The notes under the pieces are model-generated. The model was not told the origin of the DNA. It worked only from the letters and a program-made list of their open reading frames with translations, and ran no database searches. The translations under genes were made by a program, and so were the position numbers. A stretch of DNA of 64,000 nucleotides from Arthrobacter burdickii (lineage in GTDB: Bacteria; Actinomycetota; Actinomycetes; Actinomycetales; Micrococcaceae): contig NZ_JAROCG010000001.1 of assembly GCF_030433645.1 (NCBI RefSeq), positions 1,054,001-1,118,000 of the forward strand, read 5' to 3'. Every line of letters starts with the position of its first letter. The stretch's first letter is position 1. Positions 24,116 to 32,691 of the stretch are shown in pieces.

Positions 24116-25249
24116 TCAGTGGCCAAGCGTGAAGATCCGTCGTACCACCCGTCCCTCGGCGAGTGCGTCGAGGCTCTCGTTGAGGTCTTTGATCGGACGC
24201 GTGTCGGTATGGAGGAGTTCCACGGGGAGGCGGCCCTTCCGCCACAGGTCCAGATAGGCGGGGATGTCCCGCTCGGGGACGGCATCGCCCATGTAGCTAC
24301 CGAGCAGCCGCCGTCCCATGCCCGCGAACTGCAGGGCCTGCGTCGTGATGTCCTGCTCGGGGTGCGGCAGTCCGACGGATACCAGGGCCCCGCCGCGCGC
24401 GAGCAGTTGCAGGCCCGCTTCCATGACGCGGCCACTGCCCACGGCCTCGAGCACGACGTCGGCGCCCCCGTCGGTCACCTCGGCCACCAGGCGGGCGGCG
24501 TCGTCGGGCGCTCCGGCGTGCTGCGCCCCGCAGCGCCGCCCCAGGTCCTGCTTGGCCGGAAGGGGATCGATGGCGATCACCGTGGTCCCCGGCACCTGGG
24601 CCGCCGCCATCACGGCCATCAGTCCCACGGCTCCCAGGCCGAAGACGACGACGGACTGCCCCTCGCGGAGTGCGGCGGTGTTCAGGACGGCGCCGATGCC
24701 GGTCAGCGCCGCGCAGCCGAACATCGCGGCGATGTCGAACGGGACGTCGTCGTCGATCACCACCACGGACTCGCGGGCGACGACGGCGTACTCCGCGAAC
24801 GCGGAGACGCCGAGGTGGTGGTTGATACGGTTCCCGTCGGCGGTGCGCAGCACGGCGGGCCCATGCAGGAGATCGCCGCTTCCGTTCGACTCCGCGCCCC
24901 GGTAGCAGAGCGCCGGGCGCCCTGCGGAGCAGGCCCGGCACGATCCGCACGCCGGGACGAACACCAGGACCACGTGGTCTCCCGTGCGGACGTCGTCGAC
25001 GCCTTCGCCCACGCGCTCGACGACGCCGGTCGCCTCGTGCCCGAGGGCCATCGGCAGCGGCCGGATACGCGAACCGTTGATGACGGAGAGGTCGGAGTGG
25101 CAGAGGCTTGCGCGCGCGATCCGGACCAGCACCTCGCCCGGCCTCGGCTCGGGCACGGGAACCATCTCGAGGGAGAGCGGCTTGCTCCCTGCATAGGGAA
25201 CGGGCAGTTCGGCGGCGCGAAGCACCGCGGCGCGCATCATCGGGCTCAT
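24116..25249 (-). CDS. Zinc-dependent alcohol dehydrogenase (MDR class III-like)
   Basis: A 377-aa medium-chain dehydrogenase. Catalytic zinc ligands lie in SLCHSDLS and GHEATGVVERVG; a structural-zinc cluster of four cysteines is in CGSCRACSAGRPALC; the Rossmann motif is VVVFGLGAVGLMAVMAAA. The long loop in the structural region (ESNGSGDLLHG) is typical of FrmA/class-III-like and mycothiol- or glutathione-related dehydrogenases. Exact substrate unknown. The gene lies 74 bp upstream of the aldo/keto reductase on the same strand, so co-transcription is possible. Confidence 0.9.
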   Translation of the reverse strand: MSPMMRAAVLRAAELPVPYAGSKPLSLEMVPVPEPRPGEVLVRIARASLCHSDLSVINGSRIRPLPMALGHEATGVVERVGEGVDDVRTGDHVVLVFVPACGSCRACSAGRPALCYRGAESNGSGDLLHGPAVLRTADGNRINHHLGVSAFAEYAVVARESVVVIDDDVPFDIAAMFGCAALTGIGAVLNTAALREGQSVVVFGLGAVGLMAVMAAAQVPGTTVIAIDPLPAKQDLGRRCGAQHAGAPDDAARLVAEVTDGGADVVLEAVGSGRVMEAGLQLLARGGALVSVGLPHPEQDITTQALQFAGMGRRLLGSYMGDAVPERDIPAYLDLWRKGRLPVELLHTDTRPIKDLNESLDALAEGRVVRRIFTLGH

Positions 25250-25296
25250 GGCATCCCCTCGGAGAAGTACGGACTGCGCCAGTCTAGGCGGCAGGC

Positions 25297-25809
25297 CTAC
25301 TGGCGTCCGGCGGAGAAGATGCGGCCGATCACGCGGCTGTCGAGGACGTCGCCGAGCAGTTCCGCGGGGGCACCGGGCGGGAGGGGTACGCCGGGCCGGC
25401 CGCGCAATGCGCTCACATTCACTCCTGCCAGGAAGCATGAGCCGAAGGTGTCGATGAAATGGGGCCCGACGAGGTCGTCCACGGGCACCCGCACCGTGCC
25501 GGCGCCGGACCGGTCGCTGTCCGCGCTGTCCTGCCAGGTGTCGGCGAAGCGTTGTTCGCCGGTGGGCGTCCAGGAGTAGGGCGCCCGGCAGATGCCTGCA
25601 TCCTCTGCCGGGCAGGTGTCGTCGATGAGTTCGTTGACGGCCTGCGAGACGAGGTCGGCGTCGTCCGGGTCGAGCTCGTACAGGCCGTGCAGGTAGGCGG
25701 TGAGCTCGAAGTAGTCGGTGGAGCCGCCCATGTTGCAGTAGTGCATCCAGGTTCCGTAGGGGGAGAGTCCTGCGAACTCCATCGCCGTCAGGGTGTCCTC
25801 GTTCTGCAT
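25297..25809 (-). CDS. Hypothetical protein, 170 aa
   Basis: A soluble acidic protein with four Cys and several conserved-looking stretches (LSPYGTWMHYCNMGGSTDYFELTAYLHGLYELDP; QAVNELIDDTCPAEDAGICRAPYSWTP). I do not recognise a family. I prefer the ATG at 25809 (GAGGAG about 12 nt upstream) over the in-frame one at 25959. A 9-bp stem dyad with GGTTCAG arms lies 60 bp upstream and could be its operator or a hairpin of the upstream transcript. Confidence 0.6.
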   Translation of the reverse strand: MQNEDTLTAMEFAGLSPYGTWMHYCNMGGSTDYFELTAYLHGLYELDPDDADLVSQAVNELIDDTCPAEDAGICRAPYSWTPTGEQRFADTWQDSADSDRSGAGTVRVPVDDLVGPHFIDTFGSCFLAGVNVSALRGRPGVPLPPGAPAELLGDVLDSRVIGRIFSAGRQ

Positions 25810-25868
25810 CGCGCTCAACTCCTCGTCGCGGCCCGCTGCTGAGCCTCTCCGATACTCCCGCACGCACT

Positions 25869-25895
25869 TCAACTGAACCGGCCGATCAGGTTCAG
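25869..25895. promoter_or_regulatory. Dyad AACTGAACC...GGTTCAGTT upstream of the 170-aa gene
   Basis: Perfect 9-bp arms (25869-25877 and 25887-25895) around a 9-base spacer. The arms contain the same CTGAACC/GGTTCAG half sites as the LacI operator at 13188, though spaced apart. It could be an operator or a hairpin. Confidence 0.5.
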
Positions 25896-26029
25896 TTTTG
25901 GCGCAAGGGCGGGGTCCCGCCTCAAGGCCTCCGCGGGAAAAGTAGAGGATTGGGCGCACCAGATCGGCCAGCAGGTCCCTGGGGAGCAGCGAGGAAGAGG
26001 TTCAGCGGGAGGCGCGGGTGCAGAGGATG

Positions 26030-26695
26030 TCAGCTGCCGGTGAGGAACTGCGCGGTATCGAGCATGTGCTCTTCGACCGCACGGGTCGCGCCGGCGGAGT
26101 CGCCGGTCTTGATGGCCTCGACGATGCCCGCATGGCGGTGAGGGCTCATGTTGCTGAGCGCCCGTTCCACTCCCGCGTACATGACGCTCATCCGGATGGA
26201 CCCTTCGAGGGACTTCCATGAGTGGAGAAGTGTCGGGTTCCCGGTCAGGAAGCAGAGCGCCTGGTGGAAGTCGAGGTCCGCTTCGATGCGCTCATCGAGG
26301 TCACCGCCGGACGAGTCCTCCATGCGCTGGATCGCGTCCTCGAGCTTCTGCACCACTGCGTCCCGGTTGTCCTGCTCCGACAGCATCCGCGCGGCGAGTC
26401 CTTCCAGTGCGGCACGCACCTGGAAGATGTCCCGCACGTCGCTGGCGCCGAGGTGGCGAACGGCAAGTCGCCCCCGCGCCCCCGCCGAGATCAGTCCCTC
26501 CTGCTGCAGCTGCCGCATGGCTTCCCGCAGTGTCCCTCGACTGATCTGCAGCTTGTCGGACAACTCCGTCTCCACCAGGTGCGTGCCGGGTGCGAGCTCC
26601 CCGGTCGTGATGGCTCGGCGAAGGGCGGTGAGGGCCTGCTCACGGAGATTGCTCCTGGCCAGCCCGCCGAGGAGTGATGCTGGTGGTGCCGTCAT
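26030..26695 (-). CDS. GntR-family regulator (FCD/FadR subfamily) of the transketolase locus
   Basis: A 221-aa regulator. Residues about 15-80 are the GntR winged helix (REQALTALRRAITTGELAPGTHLVETELSDKLQISRGTLREAMRQLQQEGLI), followed by an FCD domain whose metal-ligand pattern is visible as DLDFHQAL, SPHRHAGIVEAI and EEHMLD. FCD regulators usually bind organic acids or sugar acids. A 9-4-9 dyad TGTCGACAT/ATGTCAACA at 26719-26740 precedes its own start, and similar sites lie in front of the MFS and the epimerase/rpiB promoters. Autoregulated control of the whole 26-32 kb locus is likely. Confidence 0.88.
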   Translation of the reverse strand: MTAPPASLLGGLARSNLREQALTALRRAITTGELAPGTHLVETELSDKLQISRGTLREAMRQLQQEGLISAGARGRLAVRHLGASDVRDIFQVRAALEGLAARMLSEQDNRDAVVQKLEDAIQRMEDSSGGDLDERIEADLDFHQALCFLTGNPTLLHSWKSLEGSIRMSVMYAGVERALSNMSPHRHAGIVEAIKTGDSAGATRAVEEHMLDTAQFLTGS

Positions 26696-26718
26696 GGAAA
26701 TCCTCCGCCAGTTGCGAG

Positions 26719-26740
26719 TGTCGACATTTCGATGTCAACA
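26719..26740. promoter_or_regulatory. GntR operator before the regulator gene
   Basis: Two 9-bp arms (TGTCGACAT, ATGTCAACA) separated by 4 bases, 24 bp upstream of the GntR start codon. The half site TGTYGAC is repeated in the other intergenic regions of this locus. Confidence 0.7.
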
Positions 26741-26809
26741 ATGATCCTACAAACCCGATGGGATGCGGGGCCGGTCACCCGCGCCGGGGGTGGCCGGGCG
26801 AGCTGTCCG

Positions 26810-27829
26810 TCATGACAGCTCGCCGAGGACCTTCTGCACGATCCGCTCGCGGGAGAGCCCGTATTTCTCGTGGAGGGTGGGCAGGGCCCCGGCTTCGAGG
26901 AACAGGTCGGGCAGGGCGATCGGCACGATCCTGGCGCCGGCACCATGACGCACCGCCACGCCGGCGACGGTCTCGAACAGGCCGCCCACCTCGGTGTGGT
27001 TCTCGAGGGTGACGACCAGGCGGTCCTTGCCCAGCTCGCGGAGGACGGTCTCGCTGTCGAAGGGCTTGATGGTGGGGGAGTGGATGACGGCGACGTCGAC
27101 GTGATGGCGTGCGAGTTCCTCGGCCGCCTGGAGCGCCCTCATCGTCATCAGGCCGCTGGAGATGAAGACGACGTCGCGGCCCGGGCGCAGTTCCTTGGCC
27201 TTGCCGAGCTCGAACGTGTAGTCGTACTCGTCGAGGACGGTCGGAACGTTGCCCCTGAGCAGGCGGAGGTAGGTCGGTCCCTCCGACGCGGCCAGCTGGG
27301 GCACGGCCTGCTCGATGTCCAGCGAGTCGCAGGGATCCACGATGGTGAGGTTCGGCATGCCGCGGAAGATGGCGATGTCCTCGGTCGCCTGGTGGCTGGG
27401 GCCGTACCCCGTCGTCAGCCCCGGGAGACCGCCGACGATGTTGACGTTGAGGTTCGGTTCGGCGATGTCCAGGCAGAGGAAGTCGTAGGCGCGCCGTGCT
27501 GCGAAGACCGCGTACGTGGAGGCGAAGGGGACAAGACCGGTTTCTGCCATTCCAGCAGCAGCACCGACCAGGAGTTGTTCGGCCATTCCCATCTGGAAGA
27601 ACCGTTCGGGGAACGCCTTGGCGAAGATGTGCATGTCGGTGTACTTGCCGAGATCCGCCGTCAGGCCCACGATGCGCGGGTCCTGTTCCGCTGCTGCGAC
27701 CAATGCATGGCCGAAAGGCGCAGGAGCGGTCTTCTGGCCCGGGTCGGCGAAGGACGCGATCATCGCGGAGGTCTTCAGCTTCGGCTTGACGGCTGTTGTG
27801 GTGTCGGGAGCCTCGGTGGTGGTGCTCAT
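26810..27829 (-). CDS. Transketolase C-terminal subunit
   Basis: A 339-aa protein equal to the pyrimidine-binding plus C-terminal domains of transketolase (SAMIASFADPGQKTAPAPFGHALVAAAEQDPRIVGLTADLGKYTDMHIFAKAFPERFFQMGMAEQLLVGAAAGMAETG... FASTYAVFAARRAYDFLC). The MGMAEQ stretch holds the glutamate that activates thiamine diphosphate. Such split transketolases work as pairs with an N-terminal subunit; the ATG here overlaps the stop of that subunit's gene by 4 bp (ATGA), so they are translated together. It transfers two-carbon ketol units; the substrate pair in this locus is unknown. Confidence 0.92.
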   Translation of the reverse strand: MSTTTEAPDTTTAVKPKLKTSAMIASFADPGQKTAPAPFGHALVAAAEQDPRIVGLTADLGKYTDMHIFAKAFPERFFQMGMAEQLLVGAAAGMAETGLVPFASTYAVFAARRAYDFLCLDIAEPNLNVNIVGGLPGLTTGYGPSHQATEDIAIFRGMPNLTIVDPCDSLDIEQAVPQLAASEGPTYLRLLRGNVPTVLDEYDYTFELGKAKELRPGRDVVFISSGLMTMRALQAAEELARHHVDVAVIHSPTIKPFDSETVLRELGKDRLVVTLENHTEVGGLFETVAGVAVRHGAGARIVPIALPDLFLEAGALPTLHEKYGLSRERIVQKVLGELS

Positions 27830-28734
27830 GCCTGGGACCCTTTCGTGTGTCCTTCGGTGAGTTGATCCCTGCAGATCTGCCATTCGTGTTCTTCGATGCG
27901 CATGAAGTGGGCCTTCTCCCGCTCTTCGAGGAGGGGTACGCCCTTGCCGACCTTCGTGTCGCACAGGATGACGGAGGGTCGTCCTGTAGGACCGGCCTCG
28001 CGGGCGATGGTGTCGAGCGCGGACAGGAGGGCGGCGGCGTCGTTCCCGTTCACGCGCTGGGTGTGCCAGCCGAAGGACGCCCACTTGTCCGCCGCGGGCT
28101 CGATCCCCAGCACCGTCTTCGTCGCTCCGTCGGCCTGGAGGGCGTTCATGTCCACCAGTGCGGTCAGGTTGCCGAGCTGGTGGTGGTGGGCGCCCATGGC
28201 TGCTTCCCACGTCGACCCCTCGTCGAGTTCGCCGTCGGAGAGGAAGTTGAAGACCCGGGACGGGGACTGCTGGAAGCGGAGTCCCAGGGCCATGCCGACC
28301 GCGACTCCCAGCCCGTGGCCCAGCGAGCCTCCGGAGATCTCCATGCCGGGTGTGTAGGACGCCATGCCCGACATGGGCAGCCGGGACTCGTCCGAGCCGT
28401 AGGTGTCCAGCTCGTCGACGGGGATGATGCCGGCTTCCGCGAGGGCGGCGTAGTGGCCGATGGCGTAGTGGCCCGTGGAGAGCAGGAACCGGTCGCGGCC
28501 GTTCCAGTGCGGGTCCTCGGGCCGGTAGCGGAGCTGGTCCGTGTAGACGGCCGCGAACATGTCGGCGGAGCCCAGTGCCTGGCCGACGTAGCCCTGTCCC
28601 TGCACCTCCCCCATGTTCAGCGCATGGTGCCGGGCCCGGTAGGCGGATGCCTCGACCGTGTTGACCCGGTCGCGGAAGTCGGGCTGACCTGCGTCGTGGC
28701 CGCGGGTTGTGGTGGGTGTCGGTGTGAGGGTCAT
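27826..28734 (-). CDS. Transketolase N-terminal subunit
   Basis: A 302-aa protein equal to the diphosphate-binding half of transketolase. The motif SDGELDEGSTWEAAMGAHHHQLGNLTALVDMNALQADG carries the Asp and Asn that hold the metal and thiamine diphosphate, and HYAIGHYAALAEAG and SLGHGLGVAVGMALG are the usual flanking signatures. It overlaps the C-terminal subunit gene by 4 bp. The split, catabolic type of transketolase is common next to sugar-acid or polyol genes. The MFS gene lies 33 bp upstream in the same transcript. Confidence 0.92.
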   Translation of the reverse strand: MTLTPTPTTTRGHDAGQPDFRDRVNTVEASAYRARHHALNMGEVQGQGYVGQALGSADMFAAVYTDQLRYRPEDPHWNGRDRFLLSTGHYAIGHYAALAEAGIIPVDELDTYGSDESRLPMSGMASYTPGMEISGGSLGHGLGVAVGMALGLRFQQSPSRVFNFLSDGELDEGSTWEAAMGAHHHQLGNLTALVDMNALQADGATKTVLGIEPAADKWASFGWHTQRVNGNDAAALLSALDTIAREAGPTGRPSVILCDTKVGKGVPLLEEREKAHFMRIEEHEWQICRDQLTEGHTKGSQA

Positions 28735-28767
28735 GGGGTGCTCTTTCTGGTTCCCGGTGGGTGTCGG

Positions 28768-30105
28768 TCAGACGTGCTGGGCTACGGGAGCGGTCTTCGA
28801 CGCTTCCTCGGCCAGCCGGCGTTCCTTGGGGCCCCAGGTCTCCCGGGTGGCGAGCGCCGCCCACAGTCCGATGAGGGCGTAGGTACCGAACAGCAGGGCC
28901 GGGCCCATCCAGCCGAAGCGGACGAACAGGAGCGTGGTGATGAAGGGGGTGAATCCCGAGACCATCGCGGAGATCTGGTAGGACAGGGACGCTCCCGAGG
29001 CCCGTGTCTTGGCCTGGAACAGCTCAGGGAACCACGAGCCCTGGGCGCCGGCGAGCGAGTTCTGGCAGATGGCGTAGGAGATGACGATGGTGATGATGAC
29101 GCAGATGAACAGGCCCGTGTTCGCGAGCAGGAACATGGGGATGGCGAAGAGGGCGGCGAAGGCGCAGGACCAGATGTAGAGCGGTCGGCGGCCGATGCGG
29201 TCGGTCAGCCGTGCCCAGCCCATGGTGGCGAAGATGCCGATGGCCGAAGCGATGCACAGTGCGGTGAGCGTCTCGGTCGGCGTCGCCAGTTCCGAGCTCT
29301 TGAGATAGGAGATCATGTAGGTGACCGCTACCGCGTAGCCGGCAGTCTCGGCGACGCGGAGACCGATGCCCCGGACGATGCTGCGCCAGTCCTGGCGGAT
29401 TACCTGGACGATCGGATTCCGGACGATGTCGCCGTGGTCCTTCACGTCCTCGAAGACGGGTGATTCCGGGACCTTCGACCGGATGATCAGGCCGACGATG
29501 ACCAGGAGGATGCTGGCGAGGAAGGGGATGCGCCACGCCCAGTCGCCGATGAGTCCTGCGCTGGAGAGGAAGACGAGGTTGGCCAGGAGCAGCCCGACGG
29601 GGAAGCCCGCCTGGACGATGCCGGTGTACTTGCCCTTGGACTTCCAGGGCGCGTGTTCGTAGCTCATGAGGATCGCTCCTCCCCATTCGGCGCCGAACGC
29701 GAGGCCCTGGATGATGCGGACGATGACCAGCAGGATCGGGGCGAGGATGCCCACGGTGGCGTACGTGGGCAGCAGGCCGATGGCGAAGGTCGCCAGGCCC
29801 ATGATGATCAGGGAGGCCACAAGGACGGGCTTGCGTCCGACCTTGTCCCCGAGGTGCCCACCGATGATGCCGCCCAGGGGGCGGGCCGCGAAGCCGACCC
29901 CGAGGGTGGCGAACGAGGCCAGGGTCGCGGTCACGGGATCCGCTCCGGGGAAGAACGCCGGGCCGAAGTAGAGGGCGGCGGCCGTGCCGAAGCCGATGAA
30001 GTCGTACGTTTCGATGACGGCGCCGACGCCGGAGCCGATGGCGACCTTCCGGGCGTCCTTGGTCCCGTTGACCGGGCCTCGCATCTGCAGAGCTTCGTTG
30101 CTCAT
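28768..30105 (-). CDS. MFS transporter, metabolite:H+ symporter (MHS) family
   Basis: A 445-aa 12-helix transporter. GSGVGAVIETYDFIGFGTAAALYFGPAFFPGADP and the R/K-rich loop LGDKVGRKPVLVASLIIMGLATFAIGLLPTYATVG (motif A-like) identify the MHS family, which takes up dicarboxylates, shikimate, proline/betaine and sugar acids in symport with protons. It is first in an operon with the two transketolase subunits and probably imports the substrate. A GntR-type operator pair lies upstream at 30138-30149 and 30182-30193. Confidence 0.88.
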   Translation of the reverse strand: MSNEALQMRGPVNGTKDARKVAIGSGVGAVIETYDFIGFGTAAALYFGPAFFPGADPVTATLASFATLGVGFAARPLGGIIGGHLGDKVGRKPVLVASLIIMGLATFAIGLLPTYATVGILAPILLVIVRIIQGLAFGAEWGGAILMSYEHAPWKSKGKYTGIVQAGFPVGLLLANLVFLSSAGLIGDWAWRIPFLASILLVIVGLIIRSKVPESPVFEDVKDHGDIVRNPIVQVIRQDWRSIVRGIGLRVAETAGYAVAVTYMISYLKSSELATPTETLTALCIASAIGIFATMGWARLTDRIGRRPLYIWSCAFAALFAIPMFLLANTGLFICVIITIVISYAICQNSLAGAQGSWFPELFQAKTRASGASLSYQISAMVSGFTPFITTLLFVRFGWMGPALLFGTYALIGLWAALATRETWGPKERRLAEEASKTAPVAQHV

Positions 30106-30137
30106 AATCGATCCTTTGCTCAGGAGTGGGGATGTCG

Positions 30138-30193
30138 ACTGTTAACAGTGGACTGGTTCAAGTGTGACGTGAAGCACATCCACTGTCAACAGT
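30138..30193. promoter_or_regulatory. Two GntR-type sites before the MFS-transketolase operon
   Basis: ACTGTTAACAGT (30138-30149, perfect palindrome) and ACTGTCAACAGT (30182-30193), each flanked by the same outer bases in opposite orientation and centred 44 bp apart, about four helical turns. They lie just upstream of the MFS start codon (30105). Confidence 0.7.
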
Positions 30194-30274
30194 CGACGGA
30201 GGGGTATCTCGCAGGAGGGAACGGGAGTCGCGTGGCGGGACGCCCGACGGCGGTTGGACGTGGTCCAGCCGCGA

Positions 30275-31048
30275 TCAGTGCAGGTGGCTGCCGCCGTTGA
30301 TGTCGATCGTGGTTCCGGTGAGGTACGAGGAGTCGTCGGAGGACAGGAACGTGATGACGGCCGCGATCTCCTCTGTCGTCGCGGTGCGGCCGAGGGGGAT
30401 GTCCCGTGCCAGCGCGGCTTCCTGCTCCGGCGTACTGCCGACGCGGATGTTCGTGTCAACCGCGCCGGGGGTGACTGCGTTGACGGTGACTCCGCTGTCC
30501 GCCAGTTCGCGGGCGAGAGCCTTGGTGAGTCCCAGGATCGCGGCCTTGGCTGCGGAATAGGGGACCTTCCCGAACACTCCGCCTCCTCGCTGGGCGGACA
30601 CCGAGGACATGTTGACGATCCGCCCCCAGCCGTTCTCGAGCATCGCCGGAAGGAAGGCCTTCGTCACCAGGTAGGTGCCGGTGGCATTGACGGCCATCAC
30701 CTTGTTCCAAAGCTCGAGGGTCGTCTCGAGGAACGGCACGGGGGAGGTGATGCCGGCGATGTTCGCCAGCGCCCCGACAGGAGGCAGGTTGCCGGCCGCG
30801 ACTTCGGCTGCCACGGCATCGCGGGCTGCGGTGACGGAGGCTTCGTCGGTGACGTCGACCTCGTGGCCGAAGCTGGAGACGGCGAATTCATTTCCGATGT
30901 CCGTCGCCACCTTGGCGGACGTCTCCCCGTCGAGGTCGAGGACGACGACGGCCCACCCCTCCCGGGCGTAGCGGCGGGCGGTCGTCACGCCGATTCCGCG
31001 AGGGGAGGTGGCTCCGGTGATGACGGCGGTTCGTTGGATGCTGGGCAT
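30275..31048 (-). CDS. Short-chain dehydrogenase in the transketolase locus
   Basis: A 257-aa SDR. Cofactor motif: AVITGATSPRGIGVTTARRYA; catalytic parts NMSSVSAQRGGG and YSAAKAAILGLTKALARELADSGVTVNAVTPGAVDTN; C-terminal SSYLTGTTIDINGG. Within this locus it would oxidise a hydroxyl of the substrate or reduce a ketose. It follows the TIM-barrel isomerase gene by 7 bp on the same strand, so the two form an operon that reads away from rpiB. Confidence 0.9.
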   Translation of the reverse strand: MPSIQRTAVITGATSPRGIGVTTARRYAREGWAVVVLDLDGETSAKVATDIGNEFAVSSFGHEVDVTDEASVTAARDAVAAEVAAGNLPPVGALANIAGITSPVPFLETTLELWNKVMAVNATGTYLVTKAFLPAMLENGWGRIVNMSSVSAQRGGGVFGKVPYSAAKAAILGLTKALARELADSGVTVNAVTPGAVDTNIRVGSTPEQEAALARDIPLGRTATTEEIAAVITFLSSDDSSYLTGTTIDINGGSHLH

Positions 31049-31055
31049 GATTCTC

Positions 31056-31937
31056 CTAGTTCGGGTGGTGGGCGCTGAGAGCAGGCGACCCATGAGGGGT
31101 GGACGTGCTGTCCGAGAGAAGGCGGGAGATGAAGCGCGCAGCCGCTGCCGTGGCGTCGGGTCGCTGGTCGTCGGTGACATCGCGCGTTTCGAGCTCGAGG
31201 GCGAAGCGCCCCTGGTATCCGGCGTCAGAGAGGGCCCGGAAGCCCGCTGCGAAGTCCACTTGCCCGTTGCCGATACTCAGATTGATGTTGCCGGGCACCG
31301 CGTCCCGAAGGTGGACGTGGCGGATGCGGTCGGAGAAGAGCCGGACGAATTCCACCGGATCCCCTCCGGATGCGACGATGTGGCTGAAATCCATGACGAG
31401 GCCAACGGACTCCTGCGGCACCCTGTCCAGCAAGTGCCGGGCGCGGTCGATGTCCCAGCAGAGGCGGAAGAAGTGCGGCGCTTCGACCCAGATCTCGACG
31501 CCCGCCGCAGCTGCGCGGTCGGCTGCCTCGCCCAGGGCCGCGGCGATCAGATCCAGGTCCTCGTCGAACGACACGAGCGGATCGTGCGACGGGGCGCCGC
31601 AGGGCAGGACCAGTGCTGCCGCCCCGATGGCCGACGCAAGCGCCAGGAGCATGTCGAGGTGCTTGGTCCTGGCGGTCCGCTCGACCGGCGTCAGGCGGGC
31701 GTTCAGGTCCCCGATGTCACCGTTGACCGACCGTACGCGCAGGCCCGAGCGCAGAACCTCGGAAGCGACCTCGTCGACGGCCTGGGTGTCCAGGACGAAC
31801 GGAACGTGGTTGCACACTCCCGGAAGGGCGCCGAGATCCAGCTCCGTGAACCCCAGTCCCTGCACGGTTCTCAGCGCCGTCGGCAGATCCTGGTGCCGGA
31901 AGCTGATGGATGAGCACACCACGCGGGGATGGAACAT
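31056..31937 (-). CDS. TIM-barrel sugar phosphate isomerase/epimerase
   Basis: A 293-aa protein of the AP-endonuclease-2 fold (RVVCSSISFRHQDLPTALRTVQGLGFTELDLGAL...). Metal-ligand positions appear in GVEIWVEAPHF (Glu), VGLVMDFSHIVASGGDPVEFV (Asp, His), IRHVHLRDAVP (His) and FALELETRDV (Glu). Similar proteins act in erythritol/threitol and inositol degradation as tetrulose or ketose isomerases. It is first of two genes with the SDR. A GntR dyad lies 54 bp upstream, between it and the divergent rpiB-like gene. Confidence 0.85.
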   Translation of the reverse strand: MFHPRVVCSSISFRHQDLPTALRTVQGLGFTELDLGALPGVCNHVPFVLDTQAVDEVASEVLRSGLRVRSVNGDIGDLNARLTPVERTARTKHLDMLLALASAIGAAALVLPCGAPSHDPLVSFDEDLDLIAAALGEAADRAAAAGVEIWVEAPHFFRLCWDIDRARHLLDRVPQESVGLVMDFSHIVASGGDPVEFVRLFSDRIRHVHLRDAVPGNINLSIGNGQVDFAAGFRALSDAGYQGRFALELETRDVTDDQRPDATAAAARFISRLLSDSTSTPHGSPALSAHHPN

Positions 31938-31990
31938 CGTCGTTGACCCTCACTCTTGCTGAACGTGACGTCAAGCACACTACGCACTTC

Positions 31991-32009
31991 AGTGTTGACA
32001 GTCAACACT
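31991..32009. promoter_or_regulatory. GntR operator between epimerase and rpiB
   Basis: A 19-base dyad, AGTGTTGAC-A-GTCAACACT, perfect except for the centre base. It lies in the divergent promoter region and could control both directions. It matches the sites before the GntR and MFS genes (core TTGAC/GTCAA). Confidence 0.75.
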
Positions 32010-32133
32010 CGCTAGCTCACGGGCATCACCCGAAGGGATTTCGTCTCGTTGACAGCCGAGGGCCGCAGGGAAACACTGAAGAAAGGGACGTGGCCCACTG
32101 ATCGCGGCAGCGGATGCTGACAGGAGAGAAGCA

Positions 32134-32607
32134 ATGGAACCACTACGACTGGTGATCGGCTGTGACGACGCGGGACTGCGCTACAAGGAGGAGCTGAAAC
32201 GACTCCTCGAGTCGAGCGACCAGGTGGAGACCGTGCTGGACGTCGGGGTCCAGGCGGATGAGGATACCGCCTACCCCAGCGTGGCCTTCGCGGCAGCCGG
32301 CGAGATTGCTGCAGGACACGCCGACAGGGCCCTGCTGATCTGCGGAACGGGCCTCGGAGTCGCCATCAGTGCCAACAAGGTGGCCGGCATCCGTGCCGTG
32401 ACGGCCCATGACTCCTTCTCGGTGGAACGCGCAGTGCTCTCCAACAATGCGCAGGTCCTGTGCCTCGGGGAGCGGGTCATCGGACTCGAACTGGCCAAAC
32501 GGCTGGTTCGGGAGTGGCTCGGCTACCGTTTCGACGAGCAGTCGGCGTCCGCGACCAAGGTCGCGGCGATCACCGAGTACGAGAAGCGGAGCGGCGAGCC
32601 GGATTGA
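32134..32607 (+). CDS. RpiB/LacAB-family sugar-phosphate isomerase
   Basis: A 157-aa protein: [23 protein letters not shown], then [95 protein letters not shown]. The CGTGLG loop with the catalytic cysteine and the NNAQVLCLG segment identify RpiB. Family members act on ribose-5-P, allose-6-P, galactose-6-P or tetrulose-4-P. Its place opposite the isomerase/SDR operon and near the split transketolase suggests a locus-specific sugar phosphate. The ATG at 32134 follows AGGAGAG. Confidence 0.88.
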   Translation: MEPLRLVIGCDDAGLRYKEELKRLLESSDQVETVLDVGVQADEDTAYPSVAFAAAGEIAAGHADRALLICGTGLGVAISANKVAGIRAVTAHDSFSVERAVLSNNAQVLCLGERVIGLELAKRLVREWLGYRFDEQSASATKVAAITEYEKRSGEPD

Positions 32608-32691
32608 CCGGGACTCGTGATCGTCCGGCTCGAGTGCGTCCTGCAGGCAGCGAAGGCGGCACCGGGCAGGACTGCGCGCAGGGCTGCTAGT

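Noticed and set aside
26810-28734. Transketolase pair as a frameshifted single gene
   Set aside because: The ATGA overlap, separate start with ribosome context and normal domain ends match the known two-subunit form.
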